A stretch of DNA of 64,000 nt from JAVDCA01 sp035293985 (GCA_035293985.1 DATGLS010000005.1:1-64000), one strand, 5' to 3'; counted from the first letter of the stretch, positions 8,743 to 17,858 are shown. The notes: a model not told the origin generated them from the letters alone. A program made the numbers and translations.

Positions 8743-9783
8743 TCAGGGAACCTCGCGCGCGGCGGACGCAGCGGCGGTGTCGCGTGCGCTCTGCGCGAGT
8801 GTTTTCGCCAACGCGCGCCTTGCGCGCTTGGGCGGCAGCCGCAGCGAGAGCCGCAGCTCGAGACCGCTCGGCGCATACTGGATGTCGACCGTGCCGTCGA
8901 ACTGGCGCACGCTGCGGCGCAGGAGCTTCGTGCCGAAGCCGCTGCGCGTGGGCGGCTGTGGCGGCGGTCCGCCGCGCTCGACCCAGGCGAGCCGCAACCG
9001 ATCGCCCGCGCACCGCCAGGACACGTCGACCCCGCCGCCGGCCGTCGAGAGCGCGCCGTATTTCGACGCATTGGTGGTGAGCTCGTGCACGATCAGCGCG
9101 AGCGGGATGGCGGCACCGGCCGGACACTCGACATCCTCGCCGTCGAGCACGAAACGCGTCAACCCATAGGGCGCGAACTCGCTGCTGAGGATCGTACGCA
9201 GCGAGGCGCCCGACCATTCCGACCGCATCAGCAGATCGTTGGTCGCGCCGAGCGCGGCAATGCGCGCGCCGATACGGTCGCGACTCTCCGGCTGCTCGCG
9301 CAGCGTCTCGTTCACGATCGCCTGCACGCTGGCGAGGACGTTCTTGATGCGGTGATCGAGCTCGTGGTTGAGCAGGCGCCGCGTGCCTTCCTCCTCGCGC
9401 AGCCGAAGCAGGACGCCGCGATAGCTCTCGGCCGCCCAGATGATCACGAGGGAGGAGATCGCGAACGTGAGCACGCCGATGACCTGCTCCTTGACGAACG
9501 GCGCCGCCATCCAGTCGGGCGGCACGAACAGCCACAGCGCGACGAGGCCGCCCGCGACCGCCGCGACGCTGCCGGCGGCGGCGCCCGCGACGAGCGCGGC
9601 GACGAGCGTCGCCGAGTAGTAGGAGGCAAACAGCGCGCTGTCGGGCCCGACGAGGCCGAGCGCCTCGCGCACCAGCGTCGCGAGCACGACGCAGCCGAGC
9701 GCGAACAGCCAGGCTGACGGTGATCCTGGACGCAATCCGAGCCCCCAGATCGATAGCCACCACTCCAATGCGCGTTTGACCAT
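8743..9783 (-). CDS. HWE-family sensor histidine kinase with DUF4118-type membrane region
   Basis: 346 residues. Residues about 23-118 hold several transmembrane helices of the KdpD/DUF4118 type (CVVLATLVREALGLVGP, ATLVAALVAGAAAGSVAAV). The dimerisation box has HELDHRIKN with His144 as the expected phosphoacceptor. Asn238 lies in the ATP-binding N box (VHELTTNASKYG), and AWVERG gives the W-x-E motif that defines the HWE class, followed by GFGTKLL. HWE kinases are typical of Rhizobiales and often act in light or general stress signalling. No response regulator is adjacent. The ATG at 9783 was chosen because it sits just before the first membrane segment; an earlier start cannot be excluded. 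Confidence 0.85.
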   Translation of the reverse strand: MVKRALEWWLSIWGLGLRPGSPSAWLFALGCVVLATLVREALGLVGPDSALFASYYSATLVAALVAGAAAGSVAAVAGGLVALWLFVPPDWMAAPFVKEQVIGVLTFAISSLVIIWAAESYRGVLLRLREEEGTRRLLNHELDHRIKNVLASVQAIVNETLREQPESRDRIGARIAALGATNDLLMRSEWSGASLRTILSSEFAPYGLTRFVLDGEDVECPAGAAIPLALIVHELTTNASKYGALSTAGGGVDVSWRCAGDRLRLAWVERGGPPPQPPTRSGFGTKLLRRSVRQFDGTVDIQYAPSGLELRLSLRLPPKRARRALAKTLAQSARDTAAASAAREVP

Positions 9784-10006
9784 GCCGATCTCGATGCCGC
9801 AGGCTCTGGTGCCGACGCAAACACCCGAGACACGAACGAGAGCAACAGCCCGGCGCGCAATGGGCGCGCGAATTCGGCAAGCGTCCCGCCAATGCGCCGA
9901 CCCTGCCACCGCGGCGCCGGCACGGCCAATTAATCTTCCGCAATGATGGCGCGCGCGCGAACGCCGCGCGGCGGCAGAACGTCGCGGCGCAGGATCACCG
10001 GGCCCG

Positions 10007-10657
10007 TCACATCTGCCGGATCGAGCCGAAATCGAAATGCGAGTCGCTCGGATTCTCGCCGACGCGGAGCGTCGTGTCGTTGACGAAACGGTACGGCGGC
10101 ACGGGCAGATTGTAGGGCGCCGGCACGCCGCGAAAGACGCGTCCCGCGGGATCGTATTTCGAGCCATGGCAGGGGCAGAAATAGCCGCCGAGCCATCCGC
10201 CGACCGGCGTGGTCGCGCTCGGCTGTGGGTAAAAGAGTGGGATGCAGCCGAGATGGGTGCAGATGCCGACCAGCACCGCGAATTCCGGCTTGATGGAGCG
10301 GTGCCAATTCGTGGCATAAGGCGGCTGCTGCAGCTCCCGCGAGTCCGGATCGGCGAGAAGCGACAGCAGTTTCTGGTCGCGCATCATGTCGAGTATCTGC
10401 GGCGTGCGGTGAAAGACGAAGATCGGCCGCGCGCGCCAGCGGATGAGCACCTGCTGGCCGGGCGCGACCTTGCTGATGTCGAGCTCGACCGGCCCGCCTG
10501 CCGCGAGCGTCGAGGCATCGGGCTCCATCTGGCCGATCAGCGGCACCAGCGTCGCGAGCGCGCCGATCGTGCCGACCGCGGCGGTCGCGATATAGAGAAA
10601 ATCGCGGCGATTGCGATCGGGGGCGGCCGCTTCATCCGCCGGAGAGGACGCGCTCAT
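10007..10657 (-). CDS. petA: Rieske [2Fe-2S] protein (ubiquinol-cytochrome c reductase iron-sulfur subunit)
   Basis: 216 residues. The ATG at 10657 follows AAGGATCT. Residues 16-40 (RRDFLYIATAAVGTIGA) form the Tat-type uncleaved N-terminal anchor typical of bc1 Rieske proteins. Cluster motifs are CTHLGC (Cys133, His135, Cys138) and CPCHGS (Cys161, Cys163, His164); Cys138 and Cys163 make the usual disulfide. The GSKYDPAGRVFRGVPAPYNL segment is classical for subunit I of bc1. It transfers electrons from ubiquinol to cytochrome c1 in the periplasm. Unusually, neither cytochrome b nor c1 is next to it: it is flanked by a kinase gene and a divergent protease gene. Confidence 0.9.
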   Translation of the reverse strand: MSASSPADEAAAPDRNRRDFLYIATAAVGTIGALATLVPLIGQMEPDASTLAAGGPVELDISKVAPGQQVLIRWRARPIFVFHRTPQILDMMRDQKLLSLLADPDSRELQQPPYATNWHRSIKPEFAVLVGICTHLGCIPLFYPQPSATTPVGGWLGGYFCPCHGSKYDPAGRVFRGVPAPYNLPVPPYRFVNDTTLRVGENPSDSHFDFGSIRQM

Positions 10658-10970
10658 CGGAGATCCTTCTTGGGAAAAACCTTGTCGTGCTCGCGGCCGG
10701 ACCGCCCGGCCGGCCACGGTCGCCGCCCACAGGCGGAAAACCGCACCAGCCGGCGAACGGTTCCGGCCGCGTCAAGCGACCCCGGCAATTGGGGCAAATC
10801 AATGGAACCGTCCCCATGTCGTGCGGATTGCCGCACTGGGGATGACGCCACTATATTGTGAACAGGACTTAGGCCATGCACGCCCGAGTCGCGCGTATTA
10901 TCCCGATCCTGATTGTTGCCGGGCGTGGCGCGGATGCGCTATGGCGCCCCGCAATGCCGTGAGGTCCGAC
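10658..10970. other. 313-bp divergent intergenic region with hairpin
   Basis: This gap separates petA and ctpA. It holds an imperfect hairpin at 10811-10842 (TCCCCA ... GTGCGG-ATTG-CCGCAC-TGGGGA), and an A+T-richer patch around 10850-10863 that may be the ctpA promoter. No gene was supported here. Confidence 0.4.
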
Positions 10971-12365
10971 ATGAAGAAGACGATTACCCTTGCTGCCGGC
11001 GTCCTGGCCGCGGTGCTTGCGGCAAGCGTTGCCGGGATCGCGATCGGGGCATCGACCCGCGCGGGTCCCTCGGTCGCCAACCTCGCGTTGATCAATGGCG
11101 TCATCGAGATCGTGCAGCGCGACTACGTGCACACGATCAACTCGGACGAGCTCACCACCGACGCGCTCAAGGGAATGCTCACCCGGCTCGACCCGCATTC
11201 GGACTACATGGACGAGGCGGAATTCAAGGAATCGCAGAGCGACCTCAACGGCCGGTTCGGCGGCCTCGGCATCCAGATCTCCACTCAGGACGGGGTGCCC
11301 AAGATCATCTCGCCGATCGACGACACGCCGGCCTCGCGCGCCGGCCTTGCCGGCGGCGACCTGATCGTCGCGATCGACGGGCAGAGCACGCACGGGATCG
11401 ACCTGCAGAAGATCGTGCGCATCCTGCGCGGCAACCCCGGCACCAACGTCAAGCTCACCATCCTGCGCGGCACCAAGGCGCCGTTCGAGGTGTCGCTCAC
11501 CCGCGCCATCATCGAGGTGCCCTCGGTCAAGTCCAAGCTCGAGCCGAACGGGATCGGCTACGTGCGCGTGACCGAGTTCGGCAGCGACACCGCGGCCGAC
11601 TTCAAGAGCCAGGTCGACAAGCTCAAGCAGGACGCCGGCGGCAAGCTGCGCGGCCTCGTGCTCGACCTGCGCAACGATCCGGGCGGGCTGCTTTCGGCCG
11701 CGATCTCGATCGCCGGCGACTTCCTCGACGGCGGCACCGTGGTGAGCACCCATGGCCGCCGGCGCACCGAGGACCGCAGCTATCCGGCGCCCGCCCACGG
11801 CGACATCATCGCCGGCGTGCCGATCGTCGTGCTGATCAACGGCGCTTCCGCCTCCGCCTCCGAGATCGTCGCCGGCGCGCTGCAGGACCGCAAGCGCGCC
11901 ACCATCATGGGCACGCCGAGCTTCGGCAAGGGCTCGGTGCAGTCGGTGATCCCGCTCGCCGGCCATGGCGCGCTGCGGCTCACCACCGCGCTCTACTACA
12001 CGCCGAATGGACGCTCGATCCAGGGCGAGGGCATCACGCCGGACGTGGTGTCCGAGGCGCCCAAGGACCAGCAGGTCGCCGGCGCGCTGATGTTGAGCGA
12101 GAACGAGCTCAACGGCGCGTTCAAGAACCCGGGCCGGCTCAACAACGGGCAGGTCAAGAACGACGCCAACGCGGCCAATCCGGCGCAATACTCGGCCGCC
12201 GCCCAGCATTCGCCGCCGATCAAGGCCGATCTGATCGGGACTGACCAGGACGCCCAGCTCAAGGCCGCGATCGCCCGCCTCGAGCAGCTGAATGCTTGTG
12301 CCAGTGGTGCCGGCGGCGCGACCGTCACCGGTTCGGGCTCGGGCACCAAGGCCTGCGCGCAGTAA
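10971..12365 (+). CDS. ctpA: Carboxy-terminal processing protease, S41A family
   Basis: 464 residues. The ATG at 10971 has GAGG just upstream and starts an export signal. An N-terminal helical region (VIEIVQRDYVHTINSDELTTDALKGM type) is followed by a PDZ domain (about 90-170, with GGLGIQIS and SRAGLAGGDLIVAIDG). The catalytic Ser295 sits in ASASASE and the Lys320 in SFGKGSVQ, 25 residues apart as in other serine-lysine CtpA proteases. The C-terminal 80 residues are less conserved and rich in A, N and G. It cleaves periplasmic proteins from their C termini and affects cell-wall enzymes. In rhizobia ctpA is often near rlmH/nadD and a murein hydrolase; here it is not. Confidence 0.93.
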   Translation: MKKTITLAAGVLAAVLAASVAGIAIGASTRAGPSVANLALINGVIEIVQRDYVHTINSDELTTDALKGMLTRLDPHSDYMDEAEFKESQSDLNGRFGGLGIQISTQDGVPKIISPIDDTPASRAGLAGGDLIVAIDGQSTHGIDLQKIVRILRGNPGTNVKLTILRGTKAPFEVSLTRAIIEVPSVKSKLEPNGIGYVRVTEFGSDTAADFKSQVDKLKQDAGGKLRGLVLDLRNDPGGLLSAAISIAGDFLDGGTVVSTHGRRRTEDRSYPAPAHGDIIAGVPIVVLINGASASASEIVAGALQDRKRATIMGTPSFGKGSVQSVIPLAGHGALRLTTALYYTPNGRSIQGEGITPDVVSEAPKDQQVAGALMLSENELNGAFKNPGRLNNGQVKNDANAANPAQYSAAAQHSPPIKADLIGTDQDAQLKAAIARLEQLNACASGAGGATVTGSGSGTKACAQ

Positions 12366-12379
12366 ACACCGGGAATAGG

Positions 12380-12424
12380 GAATAGCGAGTAGCGAATAGG
12401 CCGCGTATTCGCTACTCGCTATTC
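12380..12424. terminator. 19-bp perfect inverted repeat between convergent genes
   Basis: The arms at 12380-12398 and 12406-12424 are perfect complements around a 7-nt loop (GGCCGCG). The motif GAATAGCGAGTAGCGAAT resembles short dispersed repeats common in Bradyrhizobium-type genomes. It lies 14 bp after the ctpA stop and 8 bp before the lepB stop, so it would form a stable hairpin in both transcripts. There is no T-run, so termination would not be classical. Confidence 0.6.
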
Positions 12425-12432
12425 GCGCCCAT

Positions 12433-13251
12433 TCAGTGGATGATATTGAACAGCCGCGACCAGCGGATGTCCCACGGCCAGTTCCAGATCTGCCAGGCCG
12501 GGCTGCCGCCCTCGAGCGAGAAGAAGATGATGCGGGCGTGGCCGATCAGGAGATCGGACGACACGAAGCTCACGTCGGGAAAACGGCTGTCCTCGGAGTT
12601 GTTGCGGTTGTCGCCCATGAAGAAATAATGGCCGGGCGGCACCTCATAGACGGGGGTGTTGTTGGGGTCGAGCTCACCCTCCTCCAGGCGCCGCGGCGTG
12701 CACGCGAGCGTGTCGTAGCTGCGGCCGTTCGGCAGGGTTTCGCGAAAGCGCTTCACGTGCACCGTGCGGTTGGCGAGAAAGCTCAAGGTCGGCCCGTCCT
12801 TGGGGCAAGGATCCTCGCCGACGAAATCGTCGGTCGGCTCGCGCTTGACCTCCGTGCCGTTGATGTAGAGGCGGCCGTCCTTCACCTGGATCTTGTCCCC
12901 CGGCAGGCCGATCAGCCGCTTGATGAAGTCGAGATCGCCGTTCCTCGGATCCTTGTGGCGGAAGACCACCACGTCGCCGCGCTCGGGGGGCGACGCAAAG
13001 ATACGCCCGGAAAAGAGCGGCGGCGCGAACGGGATCGAGTAGCGGCTGTAGCCGTAGCTGTACTTGGTGACGAACAGGTAGTCGCCGACCAGCAGCGTCG
13101 GCTCCATCGACCCGGACGGAATGCTGAAGGGCTGAAACAGCAAGGTGCGGATCACGACCGCGATGATCAGCGCCTCGACCAGCGAGACCAGCAGCTCGGT
13201 CCAGCCGCCGCCCTTCTTTTTAGCCGTGCTGCTCTTGCGCGTCGCGTTCAT
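12433..13251 (-). CDS. lepB: Signal peptidase I
   Basis: 272 residues. The ATG at 13251 was preferred over an upstream in-frame ATG because the short basic N terminus followed by one membrane helix (about 17-38) is typical. Ser48 lies in PSGSMEPTL and Lys111 in DFIKRLIGLPGDKI, the catalytic dyad of S26 peptidases. The C-terminal GHYFFMGDNRNNSEDSR box is also present. It removes signal peptides from Sec-exported proteins at the periplasmic face. It is convergent with ctpA; in many rhizobia lepB instead sits beside rnc and acpS, which are absent here, so this could be a second copy. Confidence 0.95.
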   Translation of the reverse strand: MNATRKSSTAKKKGGGWTELLVSLVEALIIAVVIRTLLFQPFSIPSGSMEPTLLVGDYLFVTKYSYGYSRYSIPFAPPLFSGRIFASPPERGDVVVFRHKDPRNGDLDFIKRLIGLPGDKIQVKDGRLYINGTEVKREPTDDFVGEDPCPKDGPTLSFLANRTVHVKRFRETLPNGRSYDTLACTPRRLEEGELDPNNTPVYEVPPGHYFFMGDNRNNSEDSRFPDVSFVSSDLLIGHARIIFFSLEGGSPAWQIWNWPWDIRWSRLFNIIH

Positions 13252-13451
13252 CGGCCCGTCCGCATCATCACCCGCCCCGCGAAAACCATATTGAAGTCGA
13301 CGCGCGCCTTCAATCGCAATACCGCCGGTTGCCGCCCGCGGCATGCGGCCGCGACCATTTCAATGGGCTTGAACGAGCGGCTCAAGCCTCCCCTCCCCGG
13401 CGCGCGGCCGAGGGGATAGACTGAGCAAGCGGAGACGTTTGGAGGATTCCC

Positions 13452-14207
13452 ATGGACGCGGTCGTCGACAGCAAGTCGCAAGCCCAACATACGATTCCCG
13501 AGCCACGCGCCCGCGTCGGGCTGATCGTGCCGTCCGTCAATCGCATGAGCGAGCCGCAGTTCAACCACTTCGCGCCGGCGGGGCTCGCGATCCACGTCGC
13601 CCGCGCTCGCATCACCGGCCAGTGGCGCAAGCCGGCCGTCGAGATGAGGGAGGAGATCAGCCGCTCGGCCGCGGCACTCGCCGACAGCGGCCCGGACCTG
13701 ATCGTCTACCACTGCACCGATTCCTCGATGCGCGAGGGCTGCGCCGGCGAGCGCACGCTGACCGGCATCGTGCAGGAGGCGACCAACATCGCGACGGTCG
13801 CGACCAGCGCGCTGGTGATCGAGGCGATGCGCGCGCTCGGCATGAAGTCGGTCGTGCTGCTCAGCCCCTACCAGTCGAACGACGTGATCATCCGCTATCT
13901 GCAGGAGAACGGCATCGCGGTGTGCAACGACGTGGCGCTGAAGCTCGACGGCCATGCCTTCGCGGGCGTCACGCCGCAGCAGTGGCTCGCCCTCGCACGC
14001 GAGCACGACCGCGCCGACGCCGACGGCATCTTCCTGAGCTGCACCAACACGACCCAGATCGAGGCGATCGAGGACATCGAGCTCGCGCTCGGCAAGCCGG
14101 TGGTGAACAGCAACCAGGCGGTGCTGTGGGGCTGCCTCAAGCGTCTCTCCGCCAAGCTCGGCGCGCTGCCGCCGATGACGCGGCTCGGCCGGCTGATGAA
14201 CTGTTGA
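13452..14207 (+). CDS. Maleate isomerase / arylmalonate decarboxylase-type protein (Asp/Glu racemase superfamily)
   Basis: 251 residues. The N terminus has RVGLIVPSVNRMSEPQF, typical of this group. Two cysteines occupy the superfamily catalytic positions: Cys88 in YHCTDSS and Cys197 in LSCTNT. Maleate cis-trans isomerases use two such cysteines, whereas arylmalonate decarboxylase keeps only the second, so an isomerase (or racemase) reaction is favoured. The substrate is unknown. The gene is divergent from lepB and followed by a convergent gene, so it is probably monocistronic. Confidence 0.75.
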   Translation: MDAVVDSKSQAQHTIPEPRARVGLIVPSVNRMSEPQFNHFAPAGLAIHVARARITGQWRKPAVEMREEISRSAAALADSGPDLIVYHCTDSSMREGCAGERTLTGIVQEATNIATVATSALVIEAMRALGMKSVVLLSPYQSNDVIIRYLQENGIAVCNDVALKLDGHAFAGVTPQQWLALAREHDRADADGIFLSCTNTTQIEAIEDIELALGKPVVNSNQAVLWGCLKRLSAKLGALPPMTRLGRLMNC

Positions 14208-14258
14208 TTGGCGCGTGTCCTTTGTCGGCGAACCGAGCCAAGCTCGCCGGCACACGCG

Positions 14259-14660
14259 CTAGAAGCGGCTGATCGTCGTATAGGCGAGATAGACCGCGAT
14301 CGCGCCGCCGAGCAGGACCAGCAACCCGGCGAGCGTCACGTCCATGCGCGCCCCGCTGTTCGGGCGCTCCTGCGGGCTGTCGATGTCGAGCGCGGTCTTG
14401 CGAAAGCGCACGATCGCCAGCACCAGCGTCGCGCCACCGAGCAGAATCAAGATGAGCCCGGCGACATTCCCGAGCGTCTGCCCGGAGGTCGAGAGGGTAT
14501 TCGCCGTCACTTCCTTGCCGGCCATCTCGCGCGCCGCGATCAGCACGAGCAGGTCGAACTTCTCCACCAGGAAGCCGAACGCCATGATGGCGATCGCGGT
14601 GCGCACCCAGGCGAGAAACGTGCGCTCGTTGGCGGCGTGATCGGAATATCGCTGGATCAT
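14259..14660 (-). CDS. YidH/DUF202 family inner-membrane protein
   Basis: 133 residues. The ATG at 14660 has a perfect AGGAGG site 9 nt upstream. The start, YSDHAANERTFLAWVRTAIA, is the DUF202 signature. There are three predicted membrane helices (about 20-45, 67-86, 108-128), the first with the FLVEKF ending of the family. DUF202 proteins are small membrane proteins of unknown role. The gene is flanked by convergent and divergent neighbours. Confidence 0.85.
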   Translation of the reverse strand: MIQRYSDHAANERTFLAWVRTAIAIMAFGFLVEKFDLLVLIAAREMAGKEVTANTLSTSGQTLGNVAGLILILLGGATLVLAIVRFRKTALDIDSPQERPNSGARMDVTLAGLLVLLGGAIAVYLAYTTISRF

Positions 14661-14756
14661 GATGAATTGCCTCCTGCGACGGCCTGTCCTTTGGCGCTCC
14701 CGGCATGATATCAGGATCGCCCGCCCTCGCTCAGCAGGGTGTCTCGACGAGGACTC

Positions 14757-15731
14757 ATGAAAATCGTCATCCCGAACGAATACCAGGACATGGTCGATAA
14801 GCTCTCCTGCTTCGACCTGATCCGCCACCACGAGGTGGTCCGCTATCGCGAGCCGGCGGCCTCGTTCGACCAATTGGTGGAGCGCCTCGCAGACGCCGAC
14901 GTGGTCGTCGCAGTGCGCGAGCGGGTCGAGTTCTCGCGCGCGCTGCTCGAGAAGCTGCCCAAGCTGCGCCTGCTCGCGCTGGTCGGCCGCAATGCCTCGA
15001 CCATCGATTTCGCCGCCGCGACATCCCTCGGCATCCCGGTGTCGCACGGCAAGAGCAACTCGGCCGCCGCACCGGCCGAGCTCACGCTCGCGCTGATCGT
15101 CGCGGCGCGGCGCAACATCGCGCTCGAAGCGGAGCGGATGAAGCGCGGCGAATGGCCGTGCACGCTATCGCATCGGCTGCGCGGGTCGACGCTGGGCATT
15201 TTCGGCCTCGGCGCGATCGGCACGCTGGTGGCGGAGGCCGGCCGCGGCATGGGCATGCGGGTGCTCACGCTCGGCCGCGACAAGACCGCCGCGGCGGCGC
15301 GGGCCGCCGGCTACGACGTCGCCGCCAGCAAGGCCGAGCTGTTCGAGACCGCCGACGTGCTCTCACTGCACGTGCGGCTCACGCCCGAGACGCGCGGCAT
15401 CGTCGGACCGGATGACCTTGCCCGCATGAAGCCGACCGCGCTGATCGTCAACACGTCGCGCGCCGAGCTGATCGCGCCGGGCGCGCTGGTGGCGGCGTTG
15501 AAGAATGGGCGGCCCGGCTATGCGGCGGTCGACGTCTACGAGGAGGAGCCGGTGGTCGACGGCGACCATCCGCTGCTGAAGATGCCGAACGCGCTGTGCA
15601 CGCCGCATCTCGGCTGGGCCGAGTGGGACAATTTCGAGCTTTATTTCCGCGAATGCTTCGAGCAGATCGTCGCCTTCGAGCACGGCCGCGAGATGCGGCT
15701 GATCAATCCGCAGGTGAAAGCGCGGGCGTAG
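14757..15731 (+). CDS. D-isomer-specific 2-hydroxyacid dehydrogenase (SerA-like)
   Basis: 324 residues starting at the second ATG (14757), which follows GAGGA and opens directly into MKIVIPNEYQDMV. The nucleotide-binding loop is GIFGLGAIGTLVAEAG (GxGxxG). The catalytic triad is visible: Arg in NTSRAELI, Glu in DVYEEEP and His in TPHLGWAE. These enzymes reversibly oxidise D-2-hydroxyacids with NAD(P). The protein lacks the C-terminal ACT domain of many SerA proteins, so an alternative hydroxyacid substrate is likely. Confidence 0.85.
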   Translation: MKIVIPNEYQDMVDKLSCFDLIRHHEVVRYREPAASFDQLVERLADADVVVAVRERVEFSRALLEKLPKLRLLALVGRNASTIDFAAATSLGIPVSHGKSNSAAAPAELTLALIVAARRNIALEAERMKRGEWPCTLSHRLRGSTLGIFGLGAIGTLVAEAGRGMGMRVLTLGRDKTAAAARAAGYDVAASKAELFETADVLSLHVRLTPETRGIVGPDDLARMKPTALIVNTSRAELIAPGALVAALKNGRPGYAAVDVYEEEPVVDGDHPLLKMPNALCTPHLGWAEWDNFELYFRECFEQIVAFEHGREMRLINPQVKARA

Positions 15732-15743
15732 CCCGCACGTCAT

Positions 15744-16469
15744 TTAAACGTCCGCCGCTTCCGCCGCCCGCTCGCGCCGCCAGCTCGCCTCGTCGGCGCA
15801 TTTCTCGACGTGGACGTCGCGGTTGATCACCTGCAGATTGGGCAGGCCCCAGAAGGCGAGCAGTTGCGGCCACGGCGTGTCGCGATGCTCGCGCCAGACC
15901 TTGAACAGCGGCACGCGGTGATCGACCTCGGCGGTCTTCCACAGGCGGCCGCCGGTCTGGGCGCAGCGGCGCTGCTGCGCGCGGCGCAGCACTTTGACGA
16001 AATCGCTCGGCGCGACCCACAGGCGCCAGGCGGTGACGCAGGCGGTGTGCCACTGCGCCTTGCGGTTCGGCCCGTCGTCCCACAGGTCGACGTGCCAGCC
16101 GAAGCGGAAGACCGGCTGGCCGCACACGCAGCAGAAGCCCGGGCCGAGGTGGAATTTCTTCTCGCGGTAGGGCGCAGCCGGCATGCGGAAGCTCGCGGGA
16201 AGATCCTTGTCGCGCTTGCCGCCGGTGCCGAGCCGCCAGGTCCAGCCTTTCGGCGCGCCGCTTTTCGCCGCGAGCGCGCGGGCGAGCCGGTCCGCGCGGA
16301 GTGGATGAATGCGCCAGTAGGAGTCGACCGCGAGGCGCGGCATCGGCGGCGTGAACCGGCGCGCCAGCGCATGGGTGAGCACCGGCGCCGGAAAGATATC
16401 CGGCAGCGCCTTGTGCAGGCGCGCGAGCGAGCGCTCGTTCTGCAACGCGAGCGTTTCGGACATCTTCAT
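15744..16469 (-). CDS. HNH-type nuclease-like protein with CxxC zinc motif
   Basis: 241 residues from ATG 16469 (AGGGGA lies about 10 nt upstream; ATG 16463 is an alternative). The N-terminal 110 residues are Arg/Ala-rich and unrecognised. The C-terminal half has CCVCGQPV ... WHTACVTAW, a zinc-ribbon pair, followed by an HNH-like core: VDHRVPLFKVW, then NLQVINRDVHVEKCADEA, in which the Asp-His, Asn and final His match the HNH layout. HNH domains cut DNA, but this stand-alone form is uncharacterised. No restriction methylase or toxin-immunity partner is adjacent. Confidence 0.65.
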   Translation of the reverse strand: MKMSETLALQNERSLARLHKALPDIFPAPVLTHALARRFTPPMPRLAVDSYWRIHPLRADRLARALAAKSGAPKGWTWRLGTGGKRDKDLPASFRMPAAPYREKKFHLGPGFCCVCGQPVFRFGWHVDLWDDGPNRKAQWHTACVTAWRLWVAPSDFVKVLRRAQQRRCAQTGGRLWKTAEVDHRVPLFKVWREHRDTPWPQLLAFWGLPNLQVINRDVHVEKCADEASWRRERAAEAADV

Positions 16470-16619
16470 GCCGGCCGATCCCCTGGACACGCCATGCTGG
16501 CGCCAAGACGTAAACGATTCGTGAGGTTTTGGCGGCCCTTGCGGCGGCGGCACGATCTGGCAAGGTGATGGCTGCCAGCGCCCACAAAGAGTGTGCGTCG
16601 CAACCCGAGGCCCGTCCGC

Positions 16620-17858
16620 ATGACCACCGCGTCGCTCGATTTCGCGCCCCTTCTCGCCACCGGGTTGCCCCCGCCCGCGCTCAAATGGAACGGCTTTCCC
16701 AAGTATAATTTCGTCGGCGGCCATAATGACGGCGAGCACGTGCCGGTCGAGGCGCTGGCCGCGGCCGCGACCGCCGTGCTCACCCGCGAAGGCAAGACGC
16801 TCGCGACTTATGGCCTCGAAAGCGGCCCGCAGGGCTACCGGCCGCTGCGCGAGTTCCTGGTCGCCAAGCTCAACCGCGACGCGGGCATCAAATGCACGGT
16901 CGACAACATCCTGGTCACCTCCGGCTCGCTGCAGGCACTCGACCTCGTCAACGGCATCCTGCTCAATCGCGGCGATACCGTGCTGATCGAGAAGGAGAGC
17001 TATCAGGGCGCGATCAACCGCCTCACGCGGCTCGGCGTCAACGCGGTCGGCATCCCGCTCGACCAGGACGGCATGCGCATGGACGCGCTCGCGGCCGCGC
17101 TCGCCGACCTCGAGCGCAAGAACATCCGCCCGAAATACATCTATACGATCCCGACCGTGCAGAACCCGACCGGCACCATCCTGCCGGAGGCGCGCCGCCA
17201 TGAGCTGCTGCGGCTCGCCCAGGACTACGGCGTGCCGATCTTCGAGGACGACTGCTACGCGGACCTGATCTGGGACGGCAAGCGCCCCCCTGCCCTGCAC
17301 GCGATGTCGAGCCGGCGCGACGTGATCCATGTGGGCTCGTTCTCGAAGTCGGTCGCGCCGGCGCTGCGCGTCGGGTACATCGTCGCCGAGTGGGACCTGA
17401 TCGCCCGCATGCTGGCGACCAAGACCGACGCGGGCTCGGGCGCGCTCGAGCAGATGGTGCTCGCCGAGTTCTGCACCAGGCATTTCGCGACGCACGTGCC
17501 GGCGCTGACGCGCGGGCTGCGCAAGAAGCTCGAGACGCTGATGGATGCGCTCGCCGAGCAGTTCGGCACCGCGGCCGAGTTCGAAGACCCGAAGGGCGGC
17601 ATCTTCCTGTGGGTGAAGCTGCCCGACAATGTCGACACGCTCAAGCTCTATCAGGCCGCGCTCGCCGCCGGCGTCGCGCTCAATCCCGGGCCCGAATGGT
17701 CGGTAGACAAGGGCTACGCCAGGCCGCGCCTGCGGCTGTGCTTCGCCAACCCGTCGCACGCGGCGATCCGCGCCGGCGTCGCGGCACTCGCCGAGGTGTG
17801 CCGCAGGGAGTTCGGCGTGCCGGAGCGGATCGCCAATGTGGAGCGGCGGGCGGTCTGA
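16620..17858 (+). CDS. PLP-dependent class I aminotransferase (2-aminoadipate aminotransferase-like)
   Basis: 412 residues from ATG 16620. Fold-type I features are in order: TYGLESGPQGYRPLREFL, TSGSLQALDLVNGIL, PTVQNPTGTILP, EDDCYADLIWDG, and SFSKSVAPALRVGYI with Lys243 as the expected PLP lysine. It belongs to the group related to LysN and the aminotransferase half of MocR regulators, but has no DNA-binding domain. The amino donor is unknown. It is divergent from the HNH gene and followed by an SDR in the same direction 149 bp on. Confidence 0.85.
   Translation: MTTASLDFAPLLATGLPPPALKWNGFPKYNFVGGHNDGEHVPVEALAAAATAVLTREGKTLATYGLESGPQGYRPLREFLVAKLNRDAGIKCTVDNILVTSGSLQALDLVNGILLNRGDTVLIEKESYQGAINRLTRLGVNAVGIPLDQDGMRMDALAAALADLERKNIRPKYIYTIPTVQNPTGTILPEARRHELLRLAQDYGVPIFEDDCYADLIWDGKRPPALHAMSSRRDVIHVGSFSKSVAPALRVGYIVAEWDLIARMLATKTDAGSGALEQMVLAEFCTRHFATHVPALTRGLRKKLETLMDALAEQFGTAAEFEDPKGGIFLWVKLPDNVDTLKLYQAALAAGVALNPGPEWSVDKGYARPRLRLCFANPSHAAIRAGVAALAEVCRREFGVPERIANVERRAV

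Noticed and set aside
16470..17759. N-terminal extension of the HNH protein to 671 codons
   Set aside because: The extra part is the antisense of the aminotransferase gene; a start at 16469 has a ribosome-binding site.
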